Of a DNA stretch of 64,000 nt, positions 8,595 to 17,714 are shown one piece after another. Source of the stretch: CAVRTM01 sp963696105 (GTDB taxonomy: Bacteria > Actinomycetota > Actinomycetes > Actinomycetales > Dermatophilaceae); the NCBI GenBank assembly GCA_963696105.1, contig CAVOIP010000003.1, positions 186,001 through 250,000 of the forward strand, given 5' to 3'. The notes below the pieces were generated by a model. That model did no database searches, was not told where the DNA came from, and saw only the letters and a list, made by a program, of their open reading frames with translations. A program made the position numbers and the translations under genes. Positions within the stretch are counted from its first letter, which is position 1. Every line of letters begins with the position of its first letter.

Positions 8595-8613
8595 TACTAC
8601 CGACATCGTAGTA
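8595..8613. promoter_or_regulatory. BlaI/MecI-type operator, TACTAC-N7-GTAGTA
   Basis: A perfect palindrome of TACTAC (8595-8600) and GTAGTA (8608-8613) matches the TACTACA/TGTAGTA core bound by BlaI-family repressors. It lies 18 bases before the repressor ATG and about 65 bases before the divergent DedA start, so it could control both directions. Confidence 0.82.
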
Positions 8614-8630
8614 GAAAACCCGGAGGTGGC

Positions 8631-9023
8631 ATGCCCAGCCCGACCGCCCGTCCGCGCGGCGCCCTCGAGCGCGAGGTCCTGGCCTGCCTCGCCGCGGCGG
8701 CGCGGCCGATGACCGCCGGCGACGTGCTCGCCGAGCTCAGCGGCGGGCTGGCCTACACGACGGTCATGACGACGCTCGCCCGGCTGCAGGCCAAGGGCGT
8801 GCTCACCCGCGAGCTGTCCGGTCGCGCCTACGTCTACGCCGTTGCGGGTGACCCGGCGCACCTGGAGGCGTCGCTGGCGGCGCACCGCATGCGCCGGGTA
8901 CTCGATGCGGGCGGTGACCGGGCCGGGGTCCTCGCCCGGTTCGTCGCCGACCTGAGCCCCGAGGACGAGCAGCTGCTCAGCGGGCTGCTCGCCGCCGACC
9001 CCGACGCCCGATCCCGTTCCTGA
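8631..9023 (+). CDS. BlaI/MecI-family transcriptional repressor
   Basis: Winged-helix repressor of 130 residues. The N-terminal half matches the BlaI family: ALEREVLACLAAA, then VLAELSGGLAYTTVMTTLARLQAKGVL (the recognition helix and wing) and RAYVYAVA. The C-terminal half would dimerise and carry the site cut on induction. GGAGG stands seven bases before the ATG at 8631. The operator palindrome immediately upstream points to autoregulation. The M56 peptidase gene follows after one base, giving the classic repressor-sensor pair. No beta-lactamase or penicillin-binding protein is close. The nearest candidate targets are the divergent DedA and PAP2 genes. Confidence 0.92.
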   Translation: MPSPTARPRGALEREVLACLAAAARPMTAGDVLAELSGGLAYTTVMTTLARLQAKGVLTRELSGRAYVYAVAGDPAHLEASLAAHRMRRVLDAGGDRAGVLARFVADLSPEDEQLLSGLLAADPDARSRS

Positions 9024-9024
9024 C

Positions 9025-9966
9025 GTGGACGTCGCACTGTGCGTGCCCGCTGTGGTCAGCGCCGGCCTGTGGCTGGGAGGCGCGCGGCTGGCGCGGGGGC
9101 TGCCACCGGCAACGGCCGTACGGCTGCTCACCCTGGCGTCGCTGCTGACGGCGCTGTCGACGGGGTTCGTCCTGGCCGTCGCGGCGTTCCTCGTGCTGGC
9201 CCGGCTGCCCGTCGTCGCGGTGCTCGGCCACTGGTCCGCCGCCACGCTGGCCGCGGTCGACCCGGTCCCCGCCGCTGCCGGTGTCGCGGCGGGCGCCACC
9301 GTCCTGGCCCTGCTCGCGGCGGCGGTGCGGCGGACCGTCACGGCCGGTCGAGACCTGGCCGCCGCCGCCGCGACCTGTCGCCGCCTCGGCCCCGGAGCCG
9401 GGGGACTGGTGGTCGTGGACGACGCCAGGCCGGAGGCCTTCGCCGTGCCCGGGCTCAGTGGCCGGGTGGTCGTCTCGACCGCGATGCTGCGCGCCCTGCC
9501 ACCCGACGAGCGACGGGTGCTGCTGGCGCACGAGGCGGCGCACCTGCGTTCGCACCACCACCTGTACGTCGTGCTGGCCGACCTCGGCGCCGCGGCCAAC
9601 CCCCTGCTGCGCCCGCTGTCGGCCGCGGTCCGATCCGGTGTGGAGCGGTGGGCCGACGAGGTGGCCGCTGTCGAGGTCGGCGACCGGCGCCTGGTGGCCC
9701 GGGCGCTGGCCCGCGCCGGTATCGCCCGCGCCGCGGCCTCCCGCGGGTCGGTCTCCGTCCCTCAGTCGGCGCTCGGGGCCGTGGACTCGGCCGTGGCCGA
9801 GCGCGCCCGCGCTCTGCTCGCGCCGCCTCCGCGGCCGCGGAGGGCGGTGGCCGCGGCGGTTGTCGCGCTCATGCTGCTGCCCGTCGCGGCGGCGGCAGTG
9901 ACCGCCGGCGACACCGAGAACCGCTTCGAGGTCGCACAAGCCGTCTGGGCGCACCACCACCACTGA
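9025..9966 (+). CDS. M56-family (BlaR1-like) membrane metallopeptidase
   Basis: Sensor-type zinc peptidase of 313 residues, expected to inactivate the BlaI-type repressor encoded just upstream. Hydrophobic segments lie near residues 5-25, 35-60, 80-100 and 280-300. The zinc site is LLAHEAAHLRSHH (HExxH at 169-173), with the third ligand in the ERWADE motif near 207-212. There is no penicillin-binding domain after the last helix, so unlike BlaR1 it cannot sense beta-lactams by acylation. The GTG starts one base after the repressor stop. The protein ends in AHHHH, a natural histidine run. A strong hairpin at 10040-10063 probably ends the operon. Confidence 0.9.
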   Translation: MDVALCVPAVVSAGLWLGGARLARGLPPATAVRLLTLASLLTALSTGFVLAVAAFLVLARLPVVAVLGHWSAATLAAVDPVPAAAGVAAGATVLALLAAAVRRTVTAGRDLAAAAATCRRLGPGAGGLVVVDDARPEAFAVPGLSGRVVVSTAMLRALPPDERRVLLAHEAAHLRSHHHLYVVLADLGAAANPLLRPLSAAVRSGVERWADEVAAVEVGDRRLVARALARAGIARAAASRGSVSVPQSALGAVDSAVAERARALLAPPPRPRRAVAAAVVALMLLPVAAAAVTAGDTENRFEVAQAVWAHHHH

Positions 9967-10039
9967 GCCCGGCAACGCGCGACCGGCGGCCCCGCCGTCG
10001 GTGTCGCGCTCCACGATCCGTGAGTGCGTCGCGTGGACC

Positions 10040-10063
10040 CTGCCGTCCCCAGTGGGACGGCAG
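10040..10063. terminator. hairpin terminator after the BlaI-M56 operon
   Basis: A 10-bp perfect stem CTGCCGTCCC / GGGACGGCAG closes a four-base loop. It lies between the convergent M56 and propeller-protein genes and has no U-tract, as is usual in actinobacteria. Confidence 0.65.
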
Positions 10064-10184
10064 TGTTGGCCAGCCGGTGGCATCGCGCTCCACCACACCC
10101 TGAACGACCTCCTCCTCCGAGCCGGCGGCCACGTCGGCTCTGGCTTCCGGCCCTCAGGCTGCAGCCGCACGACAGCGGGGGAGG

Positions 10185-11507
10185 TCAGCGCATGTTGCCG
10201 GTGTGGCCGAGGCTGTAGCGGCCGGGTTGGGGCCAGACGCACAGGCCGTGGGGGCCGTTGTCGACGGGGATTTTCTTGAGGAGCTTGCCGGTGGTGGTGT
10301 CCAGGACGTAGACGACGCTGTCGTAGCGGCCGGAGAGCCAGAGGGTGTGGCCGTCGGGGCTGACGCCGCCCATGTCGGGGGAGCCGCCGCCGGGCAGGTG
10401 CCAGGTGTGCAGGGTTTTGAGGGTGGTGGCGTCCAGGACGGTGATGGTGCCGGCGTCGCGGTTGGCCACGAACAGGTGGGTGGCGGTGCGGTCGGGGTAG
10501 ATGCTGTGGGTGCCTTTGCCGGTGGGCAGGAACCGGGTGATCTTCAGGGTGTGGGCGTCGATGACCCAGATGCCGTTGCGGAGCATGTCGGCGGCCAGGA
10601 AGTGGGTGCCGTCGGGGGTGAGGCGGACGTCTTGGGGCATGGCGCTGGCGCCGGGGCGTAGTCCGGCTTGGGGGCCGTGCATGCGCATGGCTTGCATGGG
10701 GGTGGTGGCGCCGGGGGTGTGGACGGTGTTGAGGTTGATCACGGTGCGGATCTTGGTCGCGTTCTTGTCGATGACCAGGAGCTTGCCGCTGAACTCGCAG
10801 GAGGCGACGAAGAAGGACTGGTCGGCGGCGTAGTCGGCGTGGTTGATGCCGTCGCAGGGGACGGGTAGGGAGCGTTGCAGGGCCATGGTGTGGGGGTCGC
10901 GGACGTCGATGCGGTGCAGGCGTTCGGCCATGACCAGGGCGTGGGTGCCGTCGGGGGTGAAGTAGAGGTTGTAGGGGTCGTCGACGGCGACCTTGGGTCC
11001 GGGTGTGCCGGTGCGGGGGTTGATCGGGATGAGGTCGTTGCCCAGGTCGTCGTTGACCCACAGGGTCTTCAGGTCCCAGCTGGGCACGACGTGTTGGGGT
11101 TCGTGGCCGGTGGGGTAGCGGGCGATGACCTGGTAGGTGCGGGGGTCGATGACCTGCAGGGTGTTGGACAGGGTGTTGGGTACGTAGACCAGGGCCTTGG
11201 CGGTCCGGGCCGCGCCCTGGATCTTTCCGGCGCCGTCGTGGGCGTACACGTTCACCCCTGCCGGGGTGGTCGCGGTGGCCTTCGGGGAGGCCGGGCCGGT
11301 GGCCGTGGAGGACGCGGCAGCCGTGGAGTGGGCCGCGGTGGCGTTCCCTCCCGCTGGGCCCGGCGTGCAGCCGCTGAGCGCGGCGGCCAGGGCCACGGCT
11401 CCGGTCCCCAGCACCGTGAGGACCGACCTGGACGGCGTGGTGGACCTGGCGCCCGTCCGGGCCTGGTGTCGGGGTCGCCGGGACGTCGTGTTCCCCAGGA
11501 TGGTCAT
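10185..11507 (-). CDS. YncE/YVTN-type beta-propeller lipoprotein
   Basis: Predicted exported lipoprotein of 440 residues. The N-terminus has a basic region, a hydrophobic stretch and the lipobox LSGC (about residues 44-47), followed by an Ala/Thr-rich linker. The rest is a repetitive beta-propeller: LVYVPNTLSNTLQVIDPRT, LFVANRDAGTITVLDATT and VVYVLDTTTGKLL are repeats of the YVTN type. Such propellers bind partners or small ligands at the cell surface; no enzymatic residue can be assigned. AGGGAAG precedes the ATG at 11507. The gene starts 22 bases after the second PAP2 gene, so the two are probably one transcript. Confidence 0.82.
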   Translation of the reverse strand: MTILGNTTSRRPRHQARTGARSTTPSRSVLTVLGTGAVALAAALSGCTPGPAGGNATAAHSTAAASSTATGPASPKATATTPAGVNVYAHDGAGKIQGAARTAKALVYVPNTLSNTLQVIDPRTYQVIARYPTGHEPQHVVPSWDLKTLWVNDDLGNDLIPINPRTGTPGPKVAVDDPYNLYFTPDGTHALVMAERLHRIDVRDPHTMALQRSLPVPCDGINHADYAADQSFFVASCEFSGKLLVIDKNATKIRTVINLNTVHTPGATTPMQAMRMHGPQAGLRPGASAMPQDVRLTPDGTHFLAADMLRNGIWVIDAHTLKITRFLPTGKGTHSIYPDRTATHLFVANRDAGTITVLDATTLKTLHTWHLPGGGSPDMGGVSPDGHTLWLSGRYDSVVYVLDTTTGKLLKKIPVDNGPHGLCVWPQPGRYSLGHTGNMR

Positions 11508-11529
11508 CGGCTTCCCTTCAGCAGGTGGG

Positions 11530-12273
11530 TCATCGGTCGATCTCCCCCACAGCCGCGTCCTCGGGCGCGCCGCCGTTCCTGCCGGCGAGCAGCGCGGTGG
11601 CCAGCGAGAGCCAGGCCAGCGCCAGGAGCCAGCCGCCGAGGACGTCGGTCGGCCAGTGGACTCCCAGGTAGGCGCGGGTGAGCCCCACCGAGACGGCCCA
11701 GGCCGCCAGCACCACGACCACGGCCGTGCGCAGGCGTCCGGTCAGGCGGCCGGCCGCAACCCAGATCAGCACACCCGCTGTGAGCGCGCTCGTCGTGGTG
11801 TGCCCGGAGGGAAAGGCGTAGCCGTGCGCGTACCCGGCCCAGTCCGCGCTCGGCGGACGCTCCCGGGCGACGAGGTTTGACACCACCAGCCGCACCCCGA
11901 TGCCGAGCAGGAGGACGCCGGTCGCGAGCACGGCCGGGAGGAGCCGTCTGAGCCCGGACCCTCGTCCAGCGAGCAGCGAGAGCACCAGCACCGCCGGTAC
12001 GACGACGCCGGAGGCGCCGGTGGCGGTGACCGCGAGCGCGGCCGTGGTCAGGCCCGGCGTCCGGTGCGACCTCAGCCACTCGTGGATCGTGACGTCGACG
12101 GAGAAGGCGTGCGCGCTGGAGGTCACCGCGAGCGTGAGCGCCACGAAGGCGAGCGCGAGGACCGCCGCGACTGCCAGGCGGCGGCGGGAGACCCCGGGGG
12201 CGACCCGGTGACCGGTGGTGCTGGGGTGCGCGACGATGTCGTCCTCCTGGTCATGGCCGGTGGGCTGGTCCAC
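11530..12273 (-). CDS. PAP2-family membrane phosphatase (second copy)
   Basis: Integral membrane lipid-phosphate phosphatase of about 247 residues. All three motifs are present: ARERPP, FPSGHTTTSAL and RAYLGVHWPTDVLGGW, giving the catalytic histidines and aspartate. Six hydrophobic segments surround them, and the active site should face outside. The start is uncertain. The GTG at 12273 (VDQPTGH) keeps a short soluble head before the first helix, and a GTG at 12345 would add 24 residues. No clear ribosome-binding site supports either. It is followed after 22 bases by the propeller lipoprotein. The substrate may be undecaprenyl diphosphate or a phosphatidic acid. Confidence 0.86.
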   Translation of the reverse strand: MDQPTGHDQEDDIVAHPSTTGHRVAPGVSRRRLAVAAVLALAFVALTLAVTSSAHAFSVDVTIHEWLRSHRTPGLTTAALAVTATGASGVVVPAVLVLSLLAGRGSGLRRLLPAVLATGVLLLGIGVRLVVSNLVARERPPSADWAGYAHGYAFPSGHTTTSALTAGVLIWVAAGRLTGRLRTAVVVVLAAWAVSVGLTRAYLGVHWPTDVLGGWLLALAWLSLATALLAGRNGGAPEDAAVGEIDR

Positions 12274-12399
12274 CGTACGAGCCGGTCCTGTGAACGGGCG
12301 CGAGAGACGCCCTCGGCCTCGGTACCCGCCGCCGGCCCCGCGCACTCCCGCAGGGCCGGGCTCGCCGGCCCGGTGCCGGCCCTGACCGCGCTCATCGTC

Positions 12400-14821
12400 T
12401 CAGTGGTTCTCGTCATGACGCCCCTCAGCGTGCCGTCCGAGCTGCACGGTCTCGCCCGGGTTGAGCGTCACCACGGTGGACCGGCTGCCACACCGGATCG
12501 GCGCCCCCGGCCCCGCCGCGGCCCGGACGGTCACCGAGCTGCCGGTGACGTTGAGGGTCAGCTCCTGGCCCCGGTAGGTGAGGTCGAGCACGAGCGGCCC
12601 CAGCGAGTGCGGCCAGTGTGGGTTGACCCAGAGCACGTCGTGGGAGGTCTCCACGCCGGCGAAGCACCGCTGGACGATGTCGACGCTGCCGACTCATGGC
12701 CCCGAGGTGGATGCCCTCTGCCGTCGTCCCTCCCTGGATGTCGGCGGTGTCGCTCTCCAGTGCCCGCAGGAAGTAGTCCAGCGCCTGCTCCCGGTGGGCG
12801 CGCGCCAGGACCCAGGCGTGCACGACGGCGCTGAGGGTCGACCCGTGGGTGGTGCGCGCCAGGTAGTGGTCGATCGTCGCGGGGATGGCCCCCGGCGCCA
12901 GAACGTAGCCGAGGCGGCCGAGCACCTCGCGCAGCTCGTCGGCGGACAGCAGGTAGAACAGCATCAGCACGTCGGCCTGCTTGGACACCTGGTACCGGTT
13001 CGACGCAGTCGCCCTCGGCGTCCAGGATGCGGTCGAGGCGCTGCAGGTCGCCGTACCGCTCGCGGTAGCCCGCCCAGTCCAGCTCGGCCAGCTGCTCGTA
13101 GCCCGCGAACTGGCTGATCACCCCGTCGGCGTGGAACGGCACCGTCATCCGGTGGGCGATGTCCCGCCACCGGTCCACGTCACCCGGGCGCAGCCCCAGC
13201 TCCTCCACCAGCTCCTCGCAGCGCCGGGACGGCAGCCGGCCCATCACCTCCAGCGCCCGCTGCAGGACCCAGGCAGTCATCACGTTGGTGTAGGCGTTGT
13301 CGTCCACCCCGGTCTCCGGTCCGTCCGGGTAGCCGGTGTGGAACTCGTCCGGCCCCACGACCCCCCGGATGGAGTAGCGGCCGGTGGTCGGGTCGTCGTA
13401 CGCGAGGTCGGCCAGGAACTGCGCGGCCTCCAGGAGCATCCCGGCACCGGTGGAGGACAGGAAGTAGCCGTCGCCGGTGGCCTGGTAGTACTGCCAGACG
13501 TTGAAGGCGACGGCGACGTCGATGTGCCGCTGGCGCGAGGTCGCATCCGGGAGCCAGCCGCCCGGACCGCGGGTTGAGGTGCAGCCGCTGGCTCTCCTCC
13601 CGGCCGTCGCTGCCGGACTGCCACGGGAACATCGCCCCGCCGCAGGCCGGCGCCCTGCGCGGCCCGGCGCGCCGCCGGAAGCCGTCTGGAGCGGTACCGC
13701 AGCAGCGACCGGGCCAGCGCCGGCAGCCGCACGTTGATCAGCGGCAGCACGAACAGCTCGTCCCAGAACACGTGCCCGCGGTACGCCTCGCCGTGCAGGC
13801 CCCGGGCCGGCACCCCGACGTCCAGGTCCACCGTGCTGGGCGACACCGTCTGGAGCAGGTGGAACAGGTGCAGGCGGATCACGCCGAGCGCCCCGTCGTG
13901 CTGCGGCAGCTCCACCCGCCATGACCGCCACAGCGCGGCCCACGCCTGCGCGTGCCGGACCCGCAGCCGGTCGAACGCGTCGGCTGCGGCCAGCTCCTCG
14001 ACGGCCGCCTCGGCCGGCTCCGAGATGGCCCGGTCCCGTGAGGTGAAGATCGCCACCACCTTCTCCAGCGTCACGTCCTGGCCCGGCGACAGCTCCACGC
14101 TGATGTCGTGCCCGACCCAGCCGCGCTCGCGGACGACCTCCCGCACCACCTCGGTCGCACGCGGAGCAAGGACCCGCGTCCGCGCGGCCTCGGCCACCCG
14201 GATGCCCGACTGCGTGGTCTCCACCACGAGCAGGACCGTCTCGTCGTCGAGGCACTGGCTGCTCACGGGCGAAAGGTGCGTCCCTGCCAGGTCGCGGTAG
14301 CGGGCCACGCCCGCGTTGCGGACCGTGCCGTCCAGCCCGGAGCGGACCGTCAGCCGGCCGGACCAGTCCTCGGCCGTCACCGTGGTCTCCAGCGCCGCGA
14401 CGTGGGGCCGGTCCATCGACACCAGCCGGCGCTGGGTGATCCGCGTGGTGCGGCCGGCGGGATCGCGCAGGCGGGTATGCCGCTGGAGGATGCCCTCGCG
14501 CAGGTCCAGCTGCTGCCAGTGCTCCAGGACCTCGTCGCGAGCCAGGTCCAGCCAGGCCCCGCCGTCGATCCGCAGGGCGGTGACCAGCCAGTTGGGCAGG
14601 TTGACCAGGCTCTCGTTCACGATCCGTTGGCCGTCGACGACGTCCGCGAGGCGGTTGTAGGTCCCGGCCACGTAGGTCCCGGGGTAGTGCGCACCGTCGG
14701 CGGTGGACTCCGGCATCGCCCCGCGGGTGGCCAGGTAGCCGTTGCCCAGCGTGCACAGGCTCTCGCGCCGCCCCTCCTCCCCGGCCACGAAACCCTCCAG
14801 CCGGTAGGTCCAGGCACTCAC
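12400..14821 (-). pseudogene. GH65 disaccharide phosphorylase, frameshifted
   Basis: Family 65 phosphorylase (maltose, trehalose or kojibiose phosphorylase type), which would split a glucose disaccharide with phosphate. The first 380 residues from the GTG at 14821 are intact (TYRLEGF, ESLCTLGNGYLATRG, and GEAYRGHVFWDELF). VVGPDEFHTGYPD carries the catalytic glutamate, SKQADVLMLFYLL and TTHGSTLS the phosphate-binding residues, and a beta-sandwich tail ends at 12400. The reading frame changes near 13650, 13565, 13005 and 12690, yet sequence between the changes matches the family. Total length (about 805 codons) is normal. Either four sequence errors or recent inactivation. No sugar transporter or phosphoglucomutase gene is adjacent. 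Confidence 0.82.
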
Positions 14822-14944
14822 CGGTGAGCCCGGGTCGGCGCGGACGTCATACGGTCAGCATCGGGGTCCCTGCCGAGCCCCGGCAGGGACGTACGTCCCC
14901 GGCGCTCGGCGGAGGGTCGTCGCGGCAGCGTCCGCGCGAGCGCA

Positions 14945-14950
14945 TAGGCT
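14945..14950 (+). promoter_or_regulatory. -10 box (TAGGCT) for a leaderless start
   Basis: TAGGCT ends six bases before the GTG at 14957. There is no ribosome-binding site between them, so the operon transcript probably starts at the start codon. Confidence 0.55.
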
Positions 14951-14956
14951 CGGGCC

Positions 14957-15574
14957 GTGAGGAACGAGCCGGCTCGGACGGCCGGCGGCCAGCCCCTGCC
15001 GGTCGTCGGCACCCAGGTGGTGACGCTGCCCAACGTGCTGTCGTTCCTGCGGCTGGTCGGTGTCCCGGTGTTTCTCTGGTTGATCCTGGCCGGCCGCGAC
15101 GGCTGGGCGCTGGCCGTGCTGATGGCCTCCGGCATCAGCGACTACCTCGACGGCAAGATCGCCCGGCACTACGGGCTGGTCTCCCGGATCGGCCAGCTGC
15201 TCGACCCGCTCGCCGACCGGCTCTACATCGTCTCGACGCTGGTGGGCCTGGCGTACGTCGACATCATCCCGTGGTGGCTGGTCGCCGTCCTGCTCGCTCG
15301 CGAGGTCTTCGGCAGCGTCCTGCTGCTGGTGGTCCGCCGATACGGCTATGTGGGTCTGCCGGTCCACTTCATCGGCAAGGCCGCCACGTTCAACCTCCTC
15401 TACGCCTTCCCCCTCCTGCTGCTGGCGCAGGTCTCGGACCGCCTCGCCGTGGTGGCCCAGCCGGCGGGCTGGGCCTTCGTGTGGTGGGGGACCGGCCTGT
15501 ACTGGGTGGCCGGGGTGCTGTACGCCGTTCAGGTGCGCGAGCTGGTCCGCGAGGCGAAGGCGGAGGCACCGTGA
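14957..15574 (+). CDS. CDP-alcohol phosphatidyltransferase (PgsA-like)
   Basis: Membrane enzyme of 205 residues that exchanges the CMP of CDP-diacylglycerol for an alcohol, making a phospholipid such as phosphatidylglycerol phosphate. The full family motif is present (about residues 55-85): SDYLDGKIAR, then GQLLDPLADR, i.e. DGxxAR-x8-GxxxDxxxD. At least four hydrophobic helices follow. It is the counterpart of Rv1822 in the conserved block and the first gene of a run of overlapping genes. The GTG at 14957 follows a TAGGCT box at leaderless distance. Its TGA overlaps the next GTG by four bases. Confidence 0.9.
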   Translation: MRNEPARTAGGQPLPVVGTQVVTLPNVLSFLRLVGVPVFLWLILAGRDGWALAVLMASGISDYLDGKIARHYGLVSRIGQLLDPLADRLYIVSTLVGLAYVDIIPWWLVAVLLAREVFGSVLLLVVRRYGYVGLPVHFIGKAATFNLLYAFPLLLLAQVSDRLAVVAQPAGWAFVWWGTGLYWVAGVLYAVQVRELVREAKAEAP

Positions 15575-16512
15575 GCGCCCAGGGCCGTCCGGTCCACCAG
15601 CGGCGCCCGGACGAGTCGATGACGCTGATCACCGAGATGATGCAGCGCCCCCTCGACCCCGGCTACGCCTCGGCGGCCCGGACGCGACAGGCCGCCGGCC
15701 TGTCCCCGGCCACCGGTGCACGCAGCGTCCTGCTCATCCTCACCGCGGTGCTCATCGGTCTGCTCTTCGCCACCTCGGCGCTCGCACTGCGGGTGCCGGC
15801 CTCGAGCGCCTCCAAGGCGAAGGCCCAGCTCATCGACCAGATCCAGGGCCGGCGCGCCCACGGGGACGCCCAGTCCCGCCGGATCACCGCCCTGCGCTCG
15901 GAGATCAACGCCGTGCAGGCCACCGCGCTGCGGAGCCAGAGCGAGGGTCGCCTGGCCAACGACCTGCGCGACCTCGAGGCGGTCACCGGCGCCGGCGCGG
16001 TCACCGGCCCGGGGATGCGGTTGACCCTGGACGACGCCCCGGCCAAGGACGCGAGCAAGAACCCGGACGCCAACCCGCGCAACAACGGCGAGCCCGACCA
16101 GGGGCGGGTGATCGCCCGAGACCTGCAGATCGTCGTCAACGGGCTGTGGGCCTCCGGCGCCGAGGCCGTCTCGGTCAACGGCCAGCGGCTGACGTCCAAG
16201 GCTGCGATCCGCTTCGCCGGCCAGGCCATCCTGGTCAACTACCGGCCGCTGACCCGCCCCTATGTCATCACCGCCATCGGCGACCCCAAGACGCTGCCCG
16301 TAGAGTTCGCCGCGAGCGACGGCGGCAGCTACCTGCAGTCGCTGAAGACCAACTTCGGTGTGCGCGCCGGCATCCAGGACGTCGGCCGCCTCACCGTGCC
16401 CGGCGAGTCGTCGTTGACGACGCGCCTGGCCACCCCCGTGCCGTCCGCGACCGGCACGCCCAGCCCCACCGGTGGACCCACCACCTCTGACACGACGGAG
16501 AGCTCACCGTGA
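15571..16512 (+). CDS. DUF881 membrane-anchored protein (first copy)
   Basis: A 313-residue protein of the DUF881 family. After about 50 cytoplasmic residues there is one transmembrane helix (VLLILTAVLIGLLFATSALAL). An extracytoplasmic coiled-coil-like part follows (SRRITALRSEINAVQATALR), then a domain containing GPGMRLTLDDAP, LQIVVNGLWASGAEAVSVNG and the YVITAIGDP strand. The C-terminus is a Pro/Ser/Thr-rich tail. The molecular role is unknown. The gene always travels with the small basic protein and a second DUF881 gene in actinobacteria and is suspected of acting in cell-envelope or division processes. It overlaps its neighbours by four bases on both sides. Confidence 0.88.
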   Translation: MSAQGRPVHQRRPDESMTLITEMMQRPLDPGYASAARTRQAAGLSPATGARSVLLILTAVLIGLLFATSALALRVPASSASKAKAQLIDQIQGRRAHGDAQSRRITALRSEINAVQATALRSQSEGRLANDLRDLEAVTGAGAVTGPGMRLTLDDAPAKDASKNPDANPRNNGEPDQGRVIARDLQIVVNGLWASGAEAVSVNGQRLTSKAAIRFAGQAILVNYRPLTRPYVITAIGDPKTLPVEFAASDGGSYLQSLKTNFGVRAGIQDVGRLTVPGESSLTTRLATPVPSATGTPSPTGGPTTSDTTESSP

Positions 16513-16841
16513 TCCCTGCCCTCGGCCTTCTCGTCGGCCTGGTCGTCGGGCTCTTCCTCCACCCGACGGTGCCGCTGGCGTTGCAGCCGTACCTGCCGAT
16601 CGCGGTCATCGCGGCCCTCGATGCCGTCTTCGGCGCCGTGCGGGCCGTGCTGGACGGCATCTTCAACGACAAGGTCTTCGTGATCTCGTTCCTCTCGAAC
16701 GTGGTGGTCGCCGCGCTCATCGTCTTCCTCGGCGACCAGCTCGGCGTCGGCGCGCAGCTGTCCACGGGCGTCGTCGTCGTGCTGGGGGTCCGCATCTTCT
16801 CCAACGTCGCCTCGATCCGCCGACACCTCTTCCACGCATGA
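16509..16841 (+). CDS. small basic protein (DUF1290/Sbp)
   Basis: Membrane protein of 110 residues, almost entirely hydrophobic: about three helices (MIPALGLLVGLVVGLFL, IAVIAALDAVFGAVRAVL, and the stretch FLSNVVVAALIVFLGDQL) and a final basic RIFSNVASIRRHLFHA. It matches the small basic protein family found between two DUF881 genes (Rv1824 in M. tuberculosis). Function unknown; membrane assembly with the DUF881 proteins is likely from strict co-occurrence. The GTG at 16509 overlaps the preceding TGA, and its own TGA overlaps the ATG of the next gene. Confidence 0.9.
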   Translation: MIPALGLLVGLVVGLFLHPTVPLALQPYLPIAVIAALDAVFGAVRAVLDGIFNDKVFVISFLSNVVVAALIVFLGDQLGVGAQLSTGVVVVLGVRIFSNVASIRRHLFHA

Positions 16842-17683
16842 GCCAGCACCCTGACCCCCAGCAGCCCGACCCCACCCGGCCGCCGGACCGCACCCCGCCG
16901 GCCGCTGGTCCCGGTGCCCAGGGCGAGGCAGAGGCGCAGGCCGGGCCGGAGACGGTCGGCGGCTGGCACCGGCTGCGCCTGATGGCGCGGCCCCGGGCCA
17001 CCCGGGCCAACGCGTTCGCGGCGCTGCTGGCGCTGGTCCTGGGGTTCGCCGTCGCCACCCAGGTCCGCTCCACCCAGGCCCAGGGCCTGGAGTCCCTGCG
17101 CCAGAGCGACCTGGTCGGCATCCTGGACAACGTCACCCAGCAGTCCACCCGCCTCGACAACTCCGCCCGTGAGCTGCAGGCCACGCGCGACCAGCTGGTC
17201 AACGGGTCCAGCAACGAGACGGCGGCGCTGAAGGCGGCGCAGGAGCGCCTGGCCGCCCTGCGCATCCTGGCCGGTACGGCGCCGGCCAAGGGGCCCGGGA
17301 TCCGGATGACGATCGATGACCCGGGCAGCAAGCTCACCGCGCCCGTGATGCTCGATGCGCTGGAGGAGCTGCGCGACGCCGGCGCGGAAGCGGTGCAGAT
17401 CAACGGCTCCCGGGTGGTGGCGAGCTCCTTCTTCGGGCAGGCCGCAGACGGCCTGCAGGTCGACGGCACCACGCTGCACTCGCCGTACCGCATCCTCGCG
17501 ATCGGGAACCCGCAGACGATGGCCGCCGCGATGGAGATTCCCGGAGGAATCTCCGAGACCGTCCGGGGCCTCGGTGCGACGGTCCGGGTCGTCCAGGACC
17601 AGAGCATGGTCATCGACGCGTTGCAGTCGCCTCGACCGCCTCGTTACGCTCGCCCGGTACCGGCGCCCACCCCCACGCAGTGA
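16838..17683 (+). CDS. DUF881 membrane-anchored protein (second copy)
   Basis: A 281-residue paralogue of the first DUF881 protein. A Pro/Gln-rich cytoplasmic head of about 60 residues precedes one membrane helix (AFAALLALVLGFAVATQV). Then comes a coiled coil (STRLDNSARELQATRDQLV) and the conserved domain with KGPGIRMTIDDPG, LEELRDAGAEAVQINGSRVV, PYRILAIGNP and an ETVRGLGATVRVV strand. The counterpart is Rv1825. The ATG at 16838 overlaps the stop of the small basic protein. It ends 31 bases before gcvH, so gcvH may be read from the same transcript. Confidence 0.88.
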   Translation: MSQHPDPQQPDPTRPPDRTPPAAGPGAQGEAEAQAGPETVGGWHRLRLMARPRATRANAFAALLALVLGFAVATQVRSTQAQGLESLRQSDLVGILDNVTQQSTRLDNSARELQATRDQLVNGSSNETAALKAAQERLAALRILAGTAPAKGPGIRMTIDDPGSKLTAPVMLDALEELRDAGAEAVQINGSRVVASSFFGQAADGLQVDGTTLHSPYRILAIGNPQTMAAAMEIPGGISETVRGLGATVRVVQDQSMVIDALQSPRPPRYARPVPAPTPTQ

Positions 17684-17714
17684 CGACCGGCTTCCCCCTC
17701 TGACAAGGAGCAGC

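Noticed and set aside
9940..9966. The C-terminal His run of the M56 protein as vector contamination
   Set aside because: The run is only four histidines, in the normal reading frame and followed by natural intergenic sequence with no vector bases.
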